48,580 nt of DNA from Chloroflexota bacterium. GTDB taxonomy: Bacteria; Chloroflexota; Dehalococcoidia; Tepidiformales; Tepidiformaceae. The notes under the pieces were generated by a model, which was not told the origin of the DNA, searched no databases, and was given only the letters and a program-made list of their open reading frames with translations. Both the position numbers and the translations under genes were made by a program. The stretch spans positions 1 to 48,580 of the forward strand of contig JAPOQN010000056.1 in assembly GCA_026710655.1 (NCBI GenBank), in the 5' to 3' direction. Below, in pieces: positions 20,623-28,680 of the stretch. Numbering within the stretch: the first letter of the stretch is position 1; each line of letters begins with the position of its first letter.

Positions 20623-20667
20623 GGCCCCCGACGCGCTCGCATTCGTAAAGCGTTGACGTCGGGGGCC
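20623..20667. terminator. Hairpin between the convergent passenger and transposase genes
   Basis: GGCCCCCGACG (20623-20633) pairs with CGTCGGGGGCC (20657-20667). It sits between the plus-strand passenger genes and the minus-strand transposase and could end transcription from both sides. A second GC-rich inverted repeat (GGCCGGGGGCC with GGTTCCCGGCC) follows near 20676-20710. Confidence 0.5.
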
Positions 20668-20748
20668 AAATCCCAGGCCGGGGGCCGTCTCGTATGCGGT
20701 TCCCGGCCTCCCAGATCTAGACCCTACCACAAGGGGGACAGGAACCCC

Positions 20749-21681
20749 TTACGCCGCAAGGTCGTCGTAGCGTAGCCGCTTACCGACCATGCCCCGCGCG
20801 ATGCGCTGCATCTGGTCAACGGTGTCCCACTCGCGATCGTTATGCCTTCCGGCGAACTCCGTAACGTACCGATCGAGGTGCTTCGCGCTCATCTGGTGGT
20901 AGGTACCGTGGTACCCCCGCTTGAGCATCGCCCAGAAGCTTTCGATCCCGTTCGTATGCGCCATGCCATCGACGTACTCGCCAACGCTATGCTTCACCGA
21001 GCGATGATTCGGTAGCCCCTGGTAGGAGGCCCACTCATCGGTGAAGATCGTTGCATCTTCGGCCATCCGCCCAAGAACGAAGTCCTGCAGCGTTACCTTG
21101 TCCACGCCGGGAACAACGGCGGCGCTTACCTCATTCGTCTCCCGATCCTTCACCCCCGCAACGGGCGTCTTCCCGACGCTGCCGCGTCCGGAGCGGAGCT
21201 TCTTCGAGGAATGCTTGTTCTTCTCTTTGCCGCCGATGAAGGTCTCGTCCGCCTCAATGGGGCCAACGAACGGGTCGGTACCAGCATCCCATGCTTCCCG
21301 GATGCGATGGCCCAGGTGCCATGCGGACTTCTGGGTGATGCCGAGGTCACGATGGAGCTTCATCGAAGAGACGCCCTTGATACCCGTGTTCATCAGGTAG
21401 ATCGCGATCGCCCATACCTGGTAGCCGAGCTTCGAACCCTGCATAACCGTTCCGGTCTTCACCGAGAAATACTTACGGCAATCGCGGCAGTGGTACGGCA
21501 TCGTGGGATGCTTCGCGCCTTCCTGCACGTCAAGCGAACCGCACTTCGGGCATGCAACGCCGTTCGGCCAGCGGACTTCCGCGAACCACTTTTCCGCCGT
21601 TGCATCGTCGGGGAACATTCGCGTGAGTTCCACCAACGTCAAACCCTTGCGGTAAAACTTGCCGGGGGCTTTCTGCTTCAT
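20749..21681 (-). CDS. IS1595-family transposase (ISXO2-like DDE)
   Basis: A 310-aa transposase. The N-terminal zinc ribbon has CPKCGS and CRDCRKYFS. The catalytic core has EADETFIGGKEKNKH (first acidic residue), FTDEWASYQGL (second Asp) and HTNGIESFWAMLKRGYHGTYH, the DDN/DDE signature of ISXO2-like (IS1595) enzymes. The start at 21681 is preferred because the seven residues before it look non-conserved; a start at 21702 is possible. The frame is intact, so the element may be able to move. It binds the GGGAATTACATAC ends and makes 8-bp duplications. Confidence 0.92.
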   Translation of the reverse strand: MKQKAPGKFYRKGLTLVELTRMFPDDATAEKWFAEVRWPNGVACPKCGSLDVQEGAKHPTMPYHCRDCRKYFSVKTGTVMQGSKLGYQVWAIAIYLMNTGIKGVSSMKLHRDLGITQKSAWHLGHRIREAWDAGTDPFVGPIEADETFIGGKEKNKHSSKKLRSGRGSVGKTPVAGVKDRETNEVSAAVVPGVDKVTLQDFVLGRMAEDATIFTDEWASYQGLPNHRSVKHSVGEYVDGMAHTNGIESFWAMLKRGYHGTYHQMSAKHLDRYVTEFAGRHNDREWDTVDQMQRIARGMVGKRLRYDDLAA

Positions 21682-21702
21682 GCCCCCACTGTATCTACGC
21701 AT

Positions 21703-22094
21703 AGATAGTCTAGAACCGGTCTGGATCGGCGCTGTCCCTTGGGCTATAGATGGAGCCGATATACCTTGACACTCGGGCGCGACCAGAGCGTCAATAGGGG
21801 TACGGCCAATGCCGGGGAGGAGTAAGGGAGAGCGCCGAAAGGCTAGGGGTTAGAAGAAGCGCGGCTTAGGCCGCACTTGCTTCCGATCCTTGTCGGTTTC
21901 CTTGTCGCCTTTCGACAACGAGGAAATCTCCCTTCTTTGAAGTGTCCGTGGAACGCACCTACAACCCTCCTCCCCGGCAAAATGGCCGAGAGAAAGGCAA
22001 CGTAGGACCGGATCATAAAAGGTGTCGGACGAGTTTACGACGAGTTGTTCTGACAATAACGACGAATTGTCGTGGGAAGCGCTAGTAGGTAACC
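21703..22094. other. Non-coding subterminal region of the IS
   Basis: This stretch between the transposase start and the right terminal repeat contains no ORF that looks real. It should hold the transposase promoter. Its base composition is less GC-rich than most of the window. Confidence 0.4.
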
Positions 22095-22118
22095 CGTCTA
22101 CTTACGTATGTAATTCCC
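22095..22118 (-). repeat. Right terminal inverted repeat of the IS
   Basis: Reverse complement begins GGGAATTACATAC then TAAGTAGACG after one variable base, matching the left end. The adjacent 22119-22126 is the second ATAGTTTT target copy. Confidence 0.9.
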
Positions 22119-22745
22119 ATAGTTTTCCCGTTCATCAGACAGTGTTACGGAGTGGGAGAAGGCGTTGTCGATGTCGTTCCAAATGGCTCTAGCCTTGTCT
22201 TCGGCGCTCACCTCCTCCTTACCCCACATCTGATTCAGCGTCAGAACACTCCACGATGGCTTGCCGTGCCCCTGCGTCAGATCAATGGCTTTCAACTGCC
22301 GAGTGATCCTAAACTGGGCAACCGAAACCTCGGATCCCACCCAGGGCCTAATCTCTGAGATGGCCGTCTGCCTTGTCGAAGCCAAATAGAGTACGGGGAT
22401 TCCTGATGAGTTGGCCCGACCCTCTCCCGTAAGGCCGGCATCCGGTTTCATCCTATCAGGGGATAGGCCAATCGGTTCTTCGGTCACTTCCTCGCCGTTT
22501 GTATCTCTTTCAATATGGTAGTCAATACCAATTTGGGCACGCCAGAGAATAGTATCTTTCCGAATCCCTCGATCCCGATTCTGTCGTGTGCGCATTACGG
22601 TATCGAGAAAGGCGTCGATGCCCTGATCCCAGATGTGGCGGCGGTGCAGCATGACCCGCTCTTCAAATCTGCGATAGCTTCTCCAAGAAGCGAACTCTGG
22701 AATCTGTGGGTCGTCAAACGCCTCTGTCAAAGGATCTGGAGCCAT

Positions 22746-23346
22746 ACCCTGAACATACTCCTACTGGTTGCGGACAGCGGGGGCCGCGCTGTTACTGACC
22801 TAGTCGGGCGTCGAGCGAGAGCACTCCGACACCACGCCCGAGGCTCTGTTCAACGAACTGGTGGCCTCGGTTAGCACCTACTTGCACCGCCCCAACAGCT
22901 ATTGTCTGGTAGGCGGCTCACCGGGGGTCAGGGCCGACACAATGTGAGAGGGAATCTGGGTCTCCACATGCCTCAGCGAACCACGCGCCGTATCCACCGC
23001 GGCTTGAGACTGAGCTCGCGCTCCGGGGCTGGTTTCATCGCTGTAGAGAGCGAGGCGTTCGAAGTGTGGCACCCGTCATGAAAGTCCCTGTGCGGTAAAG
23101 GGAAACAACATCCCACACGTGTGGTACGGACACTATTGCCTAGGGGGGTGGAAGCAGGGTGTCCTCCACTTCATCGAGGTATATCTTGCTGAAGACGGAG
23201 AACTCTCCGAAAGTGTCTTTCTGGAGGCAGACCCTCTGGCCCACTCGATCCTCTGCATTCGTCCTGGTGTTCAGCTTGGCTCTGTAGGAGCCGACTGCAA
23301 CAACGTGGCCGGTGCATCCCCACCGACGCCTCCCTAGAATGCGCTG
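22746..23346. other. Intergenic stretch without a supported gene
   Basis: It lies between the divergent RES gene start and the DinB-like gene. Short open frames exist around 23119-23337 on both strands but neither has a ribosome binding site or a recognisable protein. The RES promoter should lie near 22750-22850 on the minus strand. Confidence 0.4.
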
Positions 23347-23841
23347 ATGGACCCCGCCAGCCTCCGTCAGCTCTACGACCACCACGCGTGGGCGCTCGAC
23401 CGGCTTCTGGCTCGAGCCCTCGCTGCCTCGCCCGAAGAGGCCTCCAGGTCCTCGGGCACAGCCCCGAGCCTGCTCGAAACCCTCGATCACATGATCTCCG
23501 CGGAGCGTCGTTGGCTCGGCCGCTGGCAACTCAAGCCAAGGACTCCCTGGCCGGCGGCAGGGAACATCAACCAAGTCGTGAGGCGTTGGGGGATGGTGCA
23601 GGCGGAAGCGCGGGCCTTCCTGTCGGCGCTGGGGGACAGGGACTTGAAGGCCGTCATGCCGGCTTACAAGCCGCAGAAGACCCTCTCATCCGGAGTGACA
23701 CGCGTGCTCCTCCATGGCGCCCAGCACCGGGCGGAGGCAGCTGCCCTCCTGACGGATCTCGGGTACTCACCGGGGCAGCTGGACTACATGGAGTTCCTTG
23801 AAGAGCGTGACGCTGCCCTTCCAGGACACCCTCCAAGCTGA
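23347..23841 (+). CDS. DinB-family protein
   Basis: A 164-aa four-helix-bundle protein of the DinB/YfiT superfamily, commonly metal-dependent enzymes acting in thiol transfer or detoxification. The first helix reads LRQLYDHHAWALDRLL, the metal-site histidine appears in ETLDHMISAERRWLGRW, and HGAQHRAEAAALLTDLG gives the remaining two His ligands. Length and motif order match the family. It stands alone between the RES locus and remnant genes. The substrate cannot be predicted. Confidence 0.8.
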   Translation: MDPASLRQLYDHHAWALDRLLARALAASPEEASRSSGTAPSLLETLDHMISAERRWLGRWQLKPRTPWPAAGNINQVVRRWGMVQAEARAFLSALGDRDLKAVMPAYKPQKTLSSGVTRVLLHGAQHRAEAAALLTDLGYSPGQLDYMEFLEERDAALPGHPPS

Positions 23842-24009
23842 CTGCCGTAGAGCTCTAGCCAATCAGGAACCAAGGGCTGGGGCCAGAAGCCCAGGACTCT
23901 TCTCTTCAGAATCGCAGCGGCCCCTCCAGTATGTTGTAGAACGTCGTACTCGCCTCAAGGCCGTGGGTGGCGAGGGCGGCGCCAAGCTCGCGGAAGGGAC
24001 TTCGGCCTA

Positions 24010-24200
24010 ATGGGCAGTGTGCAGGCCGTACTGTTCGACCTTGATGGCACAATCTTGGACCGGCTGAGCAGCCTGAGGGTCTACCTTTTCCGCCAGGCTG
24101 AGCGTCTGCCGGATGTGTTCAAGACCGTCCCCTTCGAAGCCTACTTCGAAGCGTTCATCGAGCTCGACGACAACGGGTACCGGGAGAGGGCGGCGGACTT
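24010..24200 (+). pseudogene. N-terminal remnant of a HAD-family hydrolase
   Basis: The frame starts MGSVQAVLFDLDGTILD, the DxDGT motif I of HAD phosphatases, and continues with YLFRQAERLPDVF and AFIELDDNGYRERA, typical of the cap region. From about 24200 the sequence no longer looks like a HAD protein, and the antisense HigA-like gene begins at 24280, so only the first 60 or so residues remain. The frame is formally open to 24621. Confidence 0.65.
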
Positions 24201-24279
24201 GGGGCTGGTGGCTGCTGCATGCGGTCTTCCTCTCCTGTGTAGGTACCTGTCTGGTCTGGTTGTCCTAGTGGGGCGGAGC

Positions 24280-24558
24280 CTACCGCGTCTCCCCGGCGGG
24301 TGTGACGCGCAGGCGGAGGCCGAGGGAGCGAAGCACCTTGAGTATGGTGACGAACTCCGGTCTGCCCGTGGGTGCCAGCGACTTGTAGAGGCTCTCCCGT
24401 CCCAGTCCCGTCTCCGCCGCCACCCGGCGCATGCTCTTCGCGCGCGCGACCGTCCCGAGCGTGGCCATGACCTGGCTCAGGTCGTCGGTCGCGAAGGCGG
24501 CATTGAGGGCAGCGGCTGCATCCCTCGCGGGCCAGGGCTGGAAGTCCATCTTGGGCAT
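24280..24558 (-). CDS. HigA-like addiction-module antidote (orphan antitoxin)
   Basis: A 92-aa helix-turn-helix protein similar to the putative addiction module antidote family. It contains AAALNAAFATDDLSQVMATL, then ARAKSMRRVAAETGLGRESL and FVTILKVLRSLGLRLRV. The ATG at 24558 has a perfect AGGAGG ribosome binding site. A palindrome upstream (GGTATC at 24600-24605, GATACC at 24612-24617) is a probable autoregulatory operator. The usual RelE/HigB toxin gene is absent from its normal position directly upstream, so the antitoxin appears to be alone. It is inserted antisense behind the HAD remnant. Confidence 0.75.
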   Translation of the reverse strand: MPKMDFQPWPARDAAAALNAAFATDDLSQVMATLGTVARAKSMRRVAAETGLGRESLYKSLAPTGRPEFVTILKVLRSLGLRLRVTPAGETR

Positions 24559-24599
24559 GGGCGCCTCCTGGTTGGGGACGGGTTCTGGATTCTGATCAC

Positions 24600-24617
24600 G
24601 GTATCTAAAAGGATACC
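24600..24617. promoter_or_regulatory. Palindromic operator candidate GGTATC-N6-GATACC
   Basis: A perfect 6-bp inverted repeat with a 6-bp spacer lies 42 bp upstream of the HigA-like start codon, where antitoxin dimers usually bind to repress their own promoter. Confidence 0.55.
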
Positions 24618-24657
24618 ATGACGCAACCGCCACCCTTCCCTCCGCCGGCGACGTTCT

Positions 24658-24897
24658 TCACTGCGGCGAGCGGTCCGAACTCGACGACGGCCGTCCCTGG
24701 GCGCCTTCGCACTCGCCACGAAGCGGGGAGGTTTCGCCGGAGCCCTCAGTGGGGTTCCGTCTGGGGGCAGCGGAAGCCAATGCCCTCTGACGCCGCAGGT
24801 GAGCGCGCGCGATCAGGCGCGCGAGCATCCGCAGGCCGGACTCAAGTGTCTCGTCCCGCCCGGCGGCATGTGTCCCCTGGTCCGGCGTGCTCTCCAT
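24658..24897 (-). CDS. Possible small protein (79 aa), unknown
   Basis: The frame begins MESTPDQGTHAAG and includes an amphipathic helix TLESGLRMLARLIARAHLRR followed by a polar tail. The helix looks protein-like and the frame is closed by a normal stop, but the ribosome binding site (GAGAAG) is weak and I recognise no family. It could equally be a remnant, since the surrounding kilobase is full of gene fragments. Confidence 0.3.
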   Translation of the reverse strand: MESTPDQGTHAAGRDETLESGLRMLARLIARAHLRRQRALASAAPRRNPTEGSGETSPLRGECEGAQGRPSSSSDRSPQ

Positions 24898-25226
24898 CGC
24901 GTCTTCTCGCAAGTGGTCGATCTCAAGGGAGCCGTGGCGGCCCTGCTGGCAATGCACAGCGAGAGCGGTCCAGACTTGGCCGCACTTCAGCTCCTGCGCT
25001 TCAGTATTGGGAGCGGGAGTGCCGGGCGGAACTGCCTCGAAGGGGGTTCACACGCGAACCCTCCCTCCTACTGACTGCATCGGAGTCCCGAAGCCAACTG
25101 GGTGCAGGGCGGCTTACTTAGCAGGCCTGCTCCGGCCTGTGATTCGCCTGCGTCTCGTTCAGCAGAGACCAGACGTCCCAGGGCACACATCTACCGCAGT
25201 CGTGACCGTGGTCGAGGGTTTCAGGG
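24898..25226. other. Intergenic stretch with a palindrome
   Basis: No gene is supported here. A palindrome beginning GGGGGTTCAC at 25042, with GAACCC on the other arm, resembles the one at 37678. Confidence 0.35.
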
Positions 25227-25460
25227 TCAGCGTGAGTTTGGGGTTTCCGTTGGCGTGGGCGTCGCTGTCGGCGTCACGATGGTAGGCGGCGGGGTTCTTG
25301 GTGGCTCCTCGACTTGTACGGTGCCGTCTACTCCCACGTGTACCCCTCAGACCGCATCTCGGGCTCGGGGAAATCCGCGGCGATCACCTGGCCGGCGATG
25401 GCGAGGTAGGTCTCGCCGGATGCAGGGAAGGTGAGCACGTGCCTTGTGATGCAGACGCAT
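25227..25460 (-). pseudogene. Frameshifted end of a secreted protein with a Pro/Thr-rich tail
   Basis: On the minus strand one frame reads HVLTFPASGETYLAIAGQVI and runs on to EGYT near 25335. From the same point a different frame reads VGVDGTVQVEEPPRTPPPTI and VTPTATPTPTETPNSR before a TGA at 25227. A single-base indel around 25330 would join them into one C-terminal segment with a Thr/Pro repeat tail, typical of exported proteins of Chloroflexota. The 5' part is missing, so this is a decayed fragment. Confidence 0.45.
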
Positions 25461-25654
25461 GCGCGGCTGCGGACGATAGGGGAGGGGACGCGGTGACTGG
25501 GGAACCACTGCGAGCAGGGGCATGCTTCCATCAGCACCTCAGCCTTTGCAGAGACCCTCTTTTGTGTCCCGGTTTGGTCTTGACTCCGCGCTCAGGGCCT
25601 CGGATCGTGATAGGAAACAGGACGACAGCTGCAAGCAAGCTGGGAGCGATAACT

Positions 25655-26716
25655 ATGGGTTACCAACCTTGCCCGTCCGACGGTGTCGCATCGGCCGTGA
25701 TCGCCACGGTCAAGGCCACAACCACCAACGGACAGACCGGGAGCGCCTTCTGCATCAGCAACTCGGAGTTCGTGACAGCGGGGCACTTGGTCGAGGACAT
25801 TGGCGTCGGAGCTTGGGTCAGACTCACTAGCGCGCACATCAGCATCTGGGCGCAGGTTGTCGGCTTCTACCCTTTCAACGGTGGCGATGTCGCGATCCCC
25901 TCCGCGCCCAACTCACTTCCGCCACTGAATTGGTCGGTCGGACCCTCCCCGGGTGAGGTTGTTTTTGCGGTTGGCTTTCCATCTATGGGGCGAGGCGAGG
26001 GCGCCACGGTCACACATGGCATCGTCTCGCAGGCGTTCACCGAAGAGGGCATCTCCCACATCCAGACAGATGCGTCGGTGAATCCTGGCAACAGCGGAGG
26101 CCCGCTCGTGGATGCCCTCGGTCGCATCGCGGGAGTAGTGAGCCGCAAGCCCGGCAACGCAGCCACCGAGGGAATAGCTTTTGCCATAGCCGAGCCGAGC
26201 CTGAGTCAACTGCTGCAATCCATTCGTTCCGGCAAAGCTCCACAGCCAATTTGGACCCAAGTCGATGATTACCTTCGGAGCGTGGCGAGCCAGTGTGCAA
26301 AGACGATCGCCATGCTCAACCACTCCATGGTTCAGTGGAACGAACTTATCGTCTACGAGGAGCGTCCCTCTCACATGCTGACGCAGGTAGCCCAGAAACA
26401 AGCCGCAGACGCCCTAGCGATGGTGAACTTTCTCCAAGACGTTGACTCTCACCCGGCGCTTGTCAGACCAAACGTAGCGTCAACGTGGAGAGCAGCTCTC
26501 AGATTCTGGAACTGCCGCGTCACGACGGCCGTGGCCTCTGAGGCATACGCATCCGCGAAGGTTGGGTGGGAAACCGTTCAACAGAAAAGTCGTGCTCAAG
26601 ATGCCGCCTTCGCCGTCTACAAGTGGGCCGACTACGAGGTGTTTCGCATGCAACGGTACTCAAACACCGAAGGGGCGCGCGCAGAGGCGGCTGCCGCTTC
26701 AGCTCTTGTCTGGTAG
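25655..26716 (+). CDS. Trypsin-like serine protease with helical C-terminal domain
   Basis: A 353-aa chymotrypsin/HtrA-fold protease. The catalytic triad is visible: H44 in FVTAGHLVE, D78 in GGDVAI and S147 in NPGNSGGPLVD. After the protease domain (to about residue 195) comes a helix-rich region with no PDZ-like motif. With the ATG at 25655 (GGAG upstream) there is no signal peptide, so it may act in the cytoplasm; an in-frame GTG about 48 nt upstream cannot be excluded. Cytoplasmic trypsin-like proteases with helical partner domains occur as effectors in several anti-phage systems, and the neighbourhood is rich in TA and defence genes. A defence role is inference only. Confidence 0.8.
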   Translation: MGYQPCPSDGVASAVIATVKATTTNGQTGSAFCISNSEFVTAGHLVEDIGVGAWVRLTSAHISIWAQVVGFYPFNGGDVAIPSAPNSLPPLNWSVGPSPGEVVFAVGFPSMGRGEGATVTHGIVSQAFTEEGISHIQTDASVNPGNSGGPLVDALGRIAGVVSRKPGNAATEGIAFAIAEPSLSQLLQSIRSGKAPQPIWTQVDDYLRSVASQCAKTIAMLNHSMVQWNELIVYEERPSHMLTQVAQKQAADALAMVNFLQDVDSHPALVRPNVASTWRAALRFWNCRVTTAVASEAYASAKVGWETVQQKSRAQDAAFAVYKWADYEVFRMQRYSNTEGARAEAAAASALVW

Positions 26717-26853
26717 TAGGGCCTGTACCTCACGCAGTCTCGAAGTCGGTAAGGGCGAAGTTTCCGGGCCCCTTGGGGAGGTTGCGATCGTCGTAGAGCT
26801 AGTAGACTGCTGAAGAAGTGGCCTCGGACGTAGCGGGCAGCGCCGCTCGGCTC

Positions 26854-26990
26854 CTACAGAGGGACGGGCTCCAGTCGCGAGAGGCGCACAAGGTCGTACG
26901 CCGCTGCCGTTAGCTCCGGCCAGGCGGAGTTGGAACGGGCCCGTGTCGGGTACCGCCTCCGGGTGGATCCGGTTGGTCTCGCGGTCGAGG
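26854..26990 (-). pseudogene. C-terminal remnant of an IS5-like transposase
   Basis: The minus strand reads NSAWPELTAAAYDLVRLSRL followed by EPVPL and a stop, closely like the ends of IS5-family transposases (LTAAAYNLVRM-type). About 35 bp beyond the stop is CTTCTTCAGCAGTCTACTAG, which resembles an IS5-type terminus. An adjacent frame gives TATLDRETNRIHPEA, so the remnant is also frameshifted. Only the last 40-50 codons survive. Confidence 0.45.
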
Positions 26991-27711
26991 GTGGCGGTCA
27001 CCTAGGCTCGCACCACCTACGGCAGTGTCGGGGATGCTGGTATGACCGTCGCGCTCGTGCGAAGAAGGGCACGCCTCCTTCTTGAAGCCCTTGTCTGGCG
27101 TGGGTCGTTGGCAGCCGCGAGACGCACTGACTCCTTGAGGACTCCACAGAGTACGCGAGCACTACGGTGTGATGGCGCCCCCGGGCAAGAGGGCACAGGC
27201 CCTCGATCTGGGTACGCAGGAGTTCTGGCAGAGCAGCATGCTCCTGCAGGGCCGCGAGTCCCACTTCCAGCGAACCGTCATCGGTCCCCGTCGACAATGC
27301 CTCGCCTGACGTTCGCTTCAATCGTCTTCAGGGTGCGCCCTAGCTCGCTGACGGTCGCGGCGAGGGGCTGTGTCCGCTCCGATGGAGGCGACGCGAGGGC
27401 CTCAAACAGAGAGCCCACTGCCTTCACCAACGAGAGGACAGCTACATGTTAAGTCCCGCCTTGTGGGCTCCTGCTCATGGAGATCTGGTTCCTCGCCAGG
27501 TGGAGAAGAGGAGCCGGCCCTCTCTCCGACTATCTGTCTTGCCGTAAGGAGGTCGGGGGCACGAAGGTCTCCAGGAGTCCGGCCAGGGTTGAGGCGAACG
27601 TCTCGACCAGCGATAGCATGCGCCACCTCCTGTGCGCAGCTCCCGCAGTACCCGCGCCGACTGACTGCCTCGGGGCGCAGGAAAGCCTGGGACCGGGACC
27701 CCAGCATCAGC
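26991..27711. other. Intergenic stretch without a supported gene
   Basis: Several frames are open in both directions, but none has a plausible start, ribosome binding site or recognisable protein. This is probably decayed mobile-element DNA between the IS5-like remnant and the AbiE pair. Confidence 0.4.
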
Positions 27712-28680
27712 TCAGGCCAACCCCTTGTGACGCCTTACGTTCTGGGCCTTCCACTCCAGCAGCGGTTGGGCCCGTACTCGTTCCTGGAGCACCGGGGCGG
27801 AGGTCAGCATGGTGGCGTCGATCTGCCCCTCGTCGAGCAGCCGGTCGAGGAACGCCCTTTCCGCGCTGCTGAGCGGCAGTACCGCCGAGAGCACCTGCCG
27901 GCACTCGTCGACCAGCCCTTCTCCAAGGCTGGCTCCCTCGCTCGCTTGAGCAGAGTCCGTCCGCAGCGATGGCAGGAGCTGACTCGCCAACTCCGCTGGG
28001 TCGAAAGCCACGTCCTCGACTGAGATCGTGCGCCAGTCCCTGCGATTCATCGCGCCGTAGACGACGAAGGCGGTCCTGAGCCGGTCGAGGTCGAGACCGT
28101 CGATGGCGAGGACGTGGCGGCTATCGAACAAGTCCCGGGCGCGGCGACGCGACAGGAGAGCCGCCAGCTTGCCGGCGGCGAGCTCGTGCACGTCCACGAC
28201 AGGAATGCCGGTCGCCTGCCAGCGGCCGATACGATGCGAGTCCATCGTGGTGAGGGGCCAGAGCGGTACGCGGTACATGTAGTTGATGTCAACGTCGATC
28301 CTGCCGCCCTGACCGGAAGCCGCCAGATAGCGCAGCGTCCACTTGCCTCCGGCGTGCTCGGTCCCGAGCTGCCGACTCGCGAAGTCCTCTCGGCCGAAGA
28401 CCGCCTGCAGCGCCTCCTCCAGCCTCGGACGTTCGTCCAGCATGGCTTCCCTGCTCTCGGCGCCGACGTAGTTCAGGTCGATGTCAACCGAGAGCCTGGG
28501 TACGTCGAAGACGAAGAGATTGAGCGCCGTTCCCCCCTTCAGGGCCAGCTTCCCGTTCAGGAAGGGATGGCGCTGGATGGCCTCAAGCAGCCCCAGCAGG
28601 TGCGCGACCTTCTCCAGCATGTCCGCCCGGAAGCCTGTCGCCTCGGCGTCCGCGGCGAGTCGCTCGAGGGAGACCCTCAC
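27712..28680 (-). CDS. abiEii: AbiEii/AbiGii-family nucleotidyltransferase toxin
   Basis: A 322-aa type IV toxin of the AbiE system, a nucleotidyltransferase that blocks growth and causes abortive phage infection. The motif LALKGGTALNLF (about 46-55) followed by RLSVDIDLNYVG (D66 and D68 as metal ligands) is the family signature. KLAALLSRRRARDLFD carries the conserved basic motif. Its start overlaps the end of the antitoxin gene (ATGA), the normal order antitoxin-toxin. The frame is complete, so the pair may be functional. Confidence 0.9.
   Translation of the reverse strand: MRVSLERLAADAEATGFRADMLEKVAHLLGLLEAIQRHPFLNGKLALKGGTALNLFVFDVPRLSVDIDLNYVGAESREAMLDERPRLEEALQAVFGREDFASRQLGTEHAGGKWTLRYLAASGQGGRIDVDINYMYRVPLWPLTTMDSHRIGRWQATGIPVVDVHELAAGKLAALLSRRRARDLFDSRHVLAIDGLDLDRLRTAFVVYGAMNRRDWRTISVEDVAFDPAELASQLLPSLRTDSAQASEGASLGEGLVDECRQVLSAVLPLSSAERAFLDRLLDEGQIDATMLTSAPVLQERVRAQPLLEWKAQNVRRHKGLA

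Larger units (their letters stand above)
19228..22118. mobile_element. IS1595-family element with passenger genes (2,891 bp)
   Basis: Terminal inverted repeats of 24 bp (19228-19251 and 22095-22118) begin GGGAATTACATAC and match at 23 of 24 positions. The element is flanked by the ATAGTTTT duplication and carries an ISXO2/IS1595-type transposase on the minus strand. At 2.9 kb it is far longer than a plain IS1595 element (about 1 kb). The surplus is a 299-aa secreted protein gene and a coupled 53-aa membrane protein gene on the plus strand, plus about 400 bp of non-coding sequence inside the right end. The perfect duplication, clean ends and intact transposase indicate a recent insertion. Confidence 0.93.
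18971..22745 (-). pseudogene. RES-domain toxin gene interrupted by an IS1595-family element
   Basis: The N-terminal part (22745 down to 22119, 209 codons) contains TILWRAQIGIDYH, RANSSGIPVLYLAS and TAISEIRPWVGSEVSVAQF, features of RES-domain proteins, which act as NAD+-degrading toxins. The C-terminal part (19219 down to 18971, 83 codons including the stop) contains LFQQAGYDAIVYRSQFG and YNIAVFNLEDAE. Removing the IS and one 8-bp target copy joins the two parts exactly in frame after Tyr209, restoring a 291-aa protein. In its present form the first half ends seven residues into the IS and should be inactive. No Xre/MbcA-type antitoxin gene is seen beside it, which may have made inactivation favourable. 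Confidence 0.85.
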
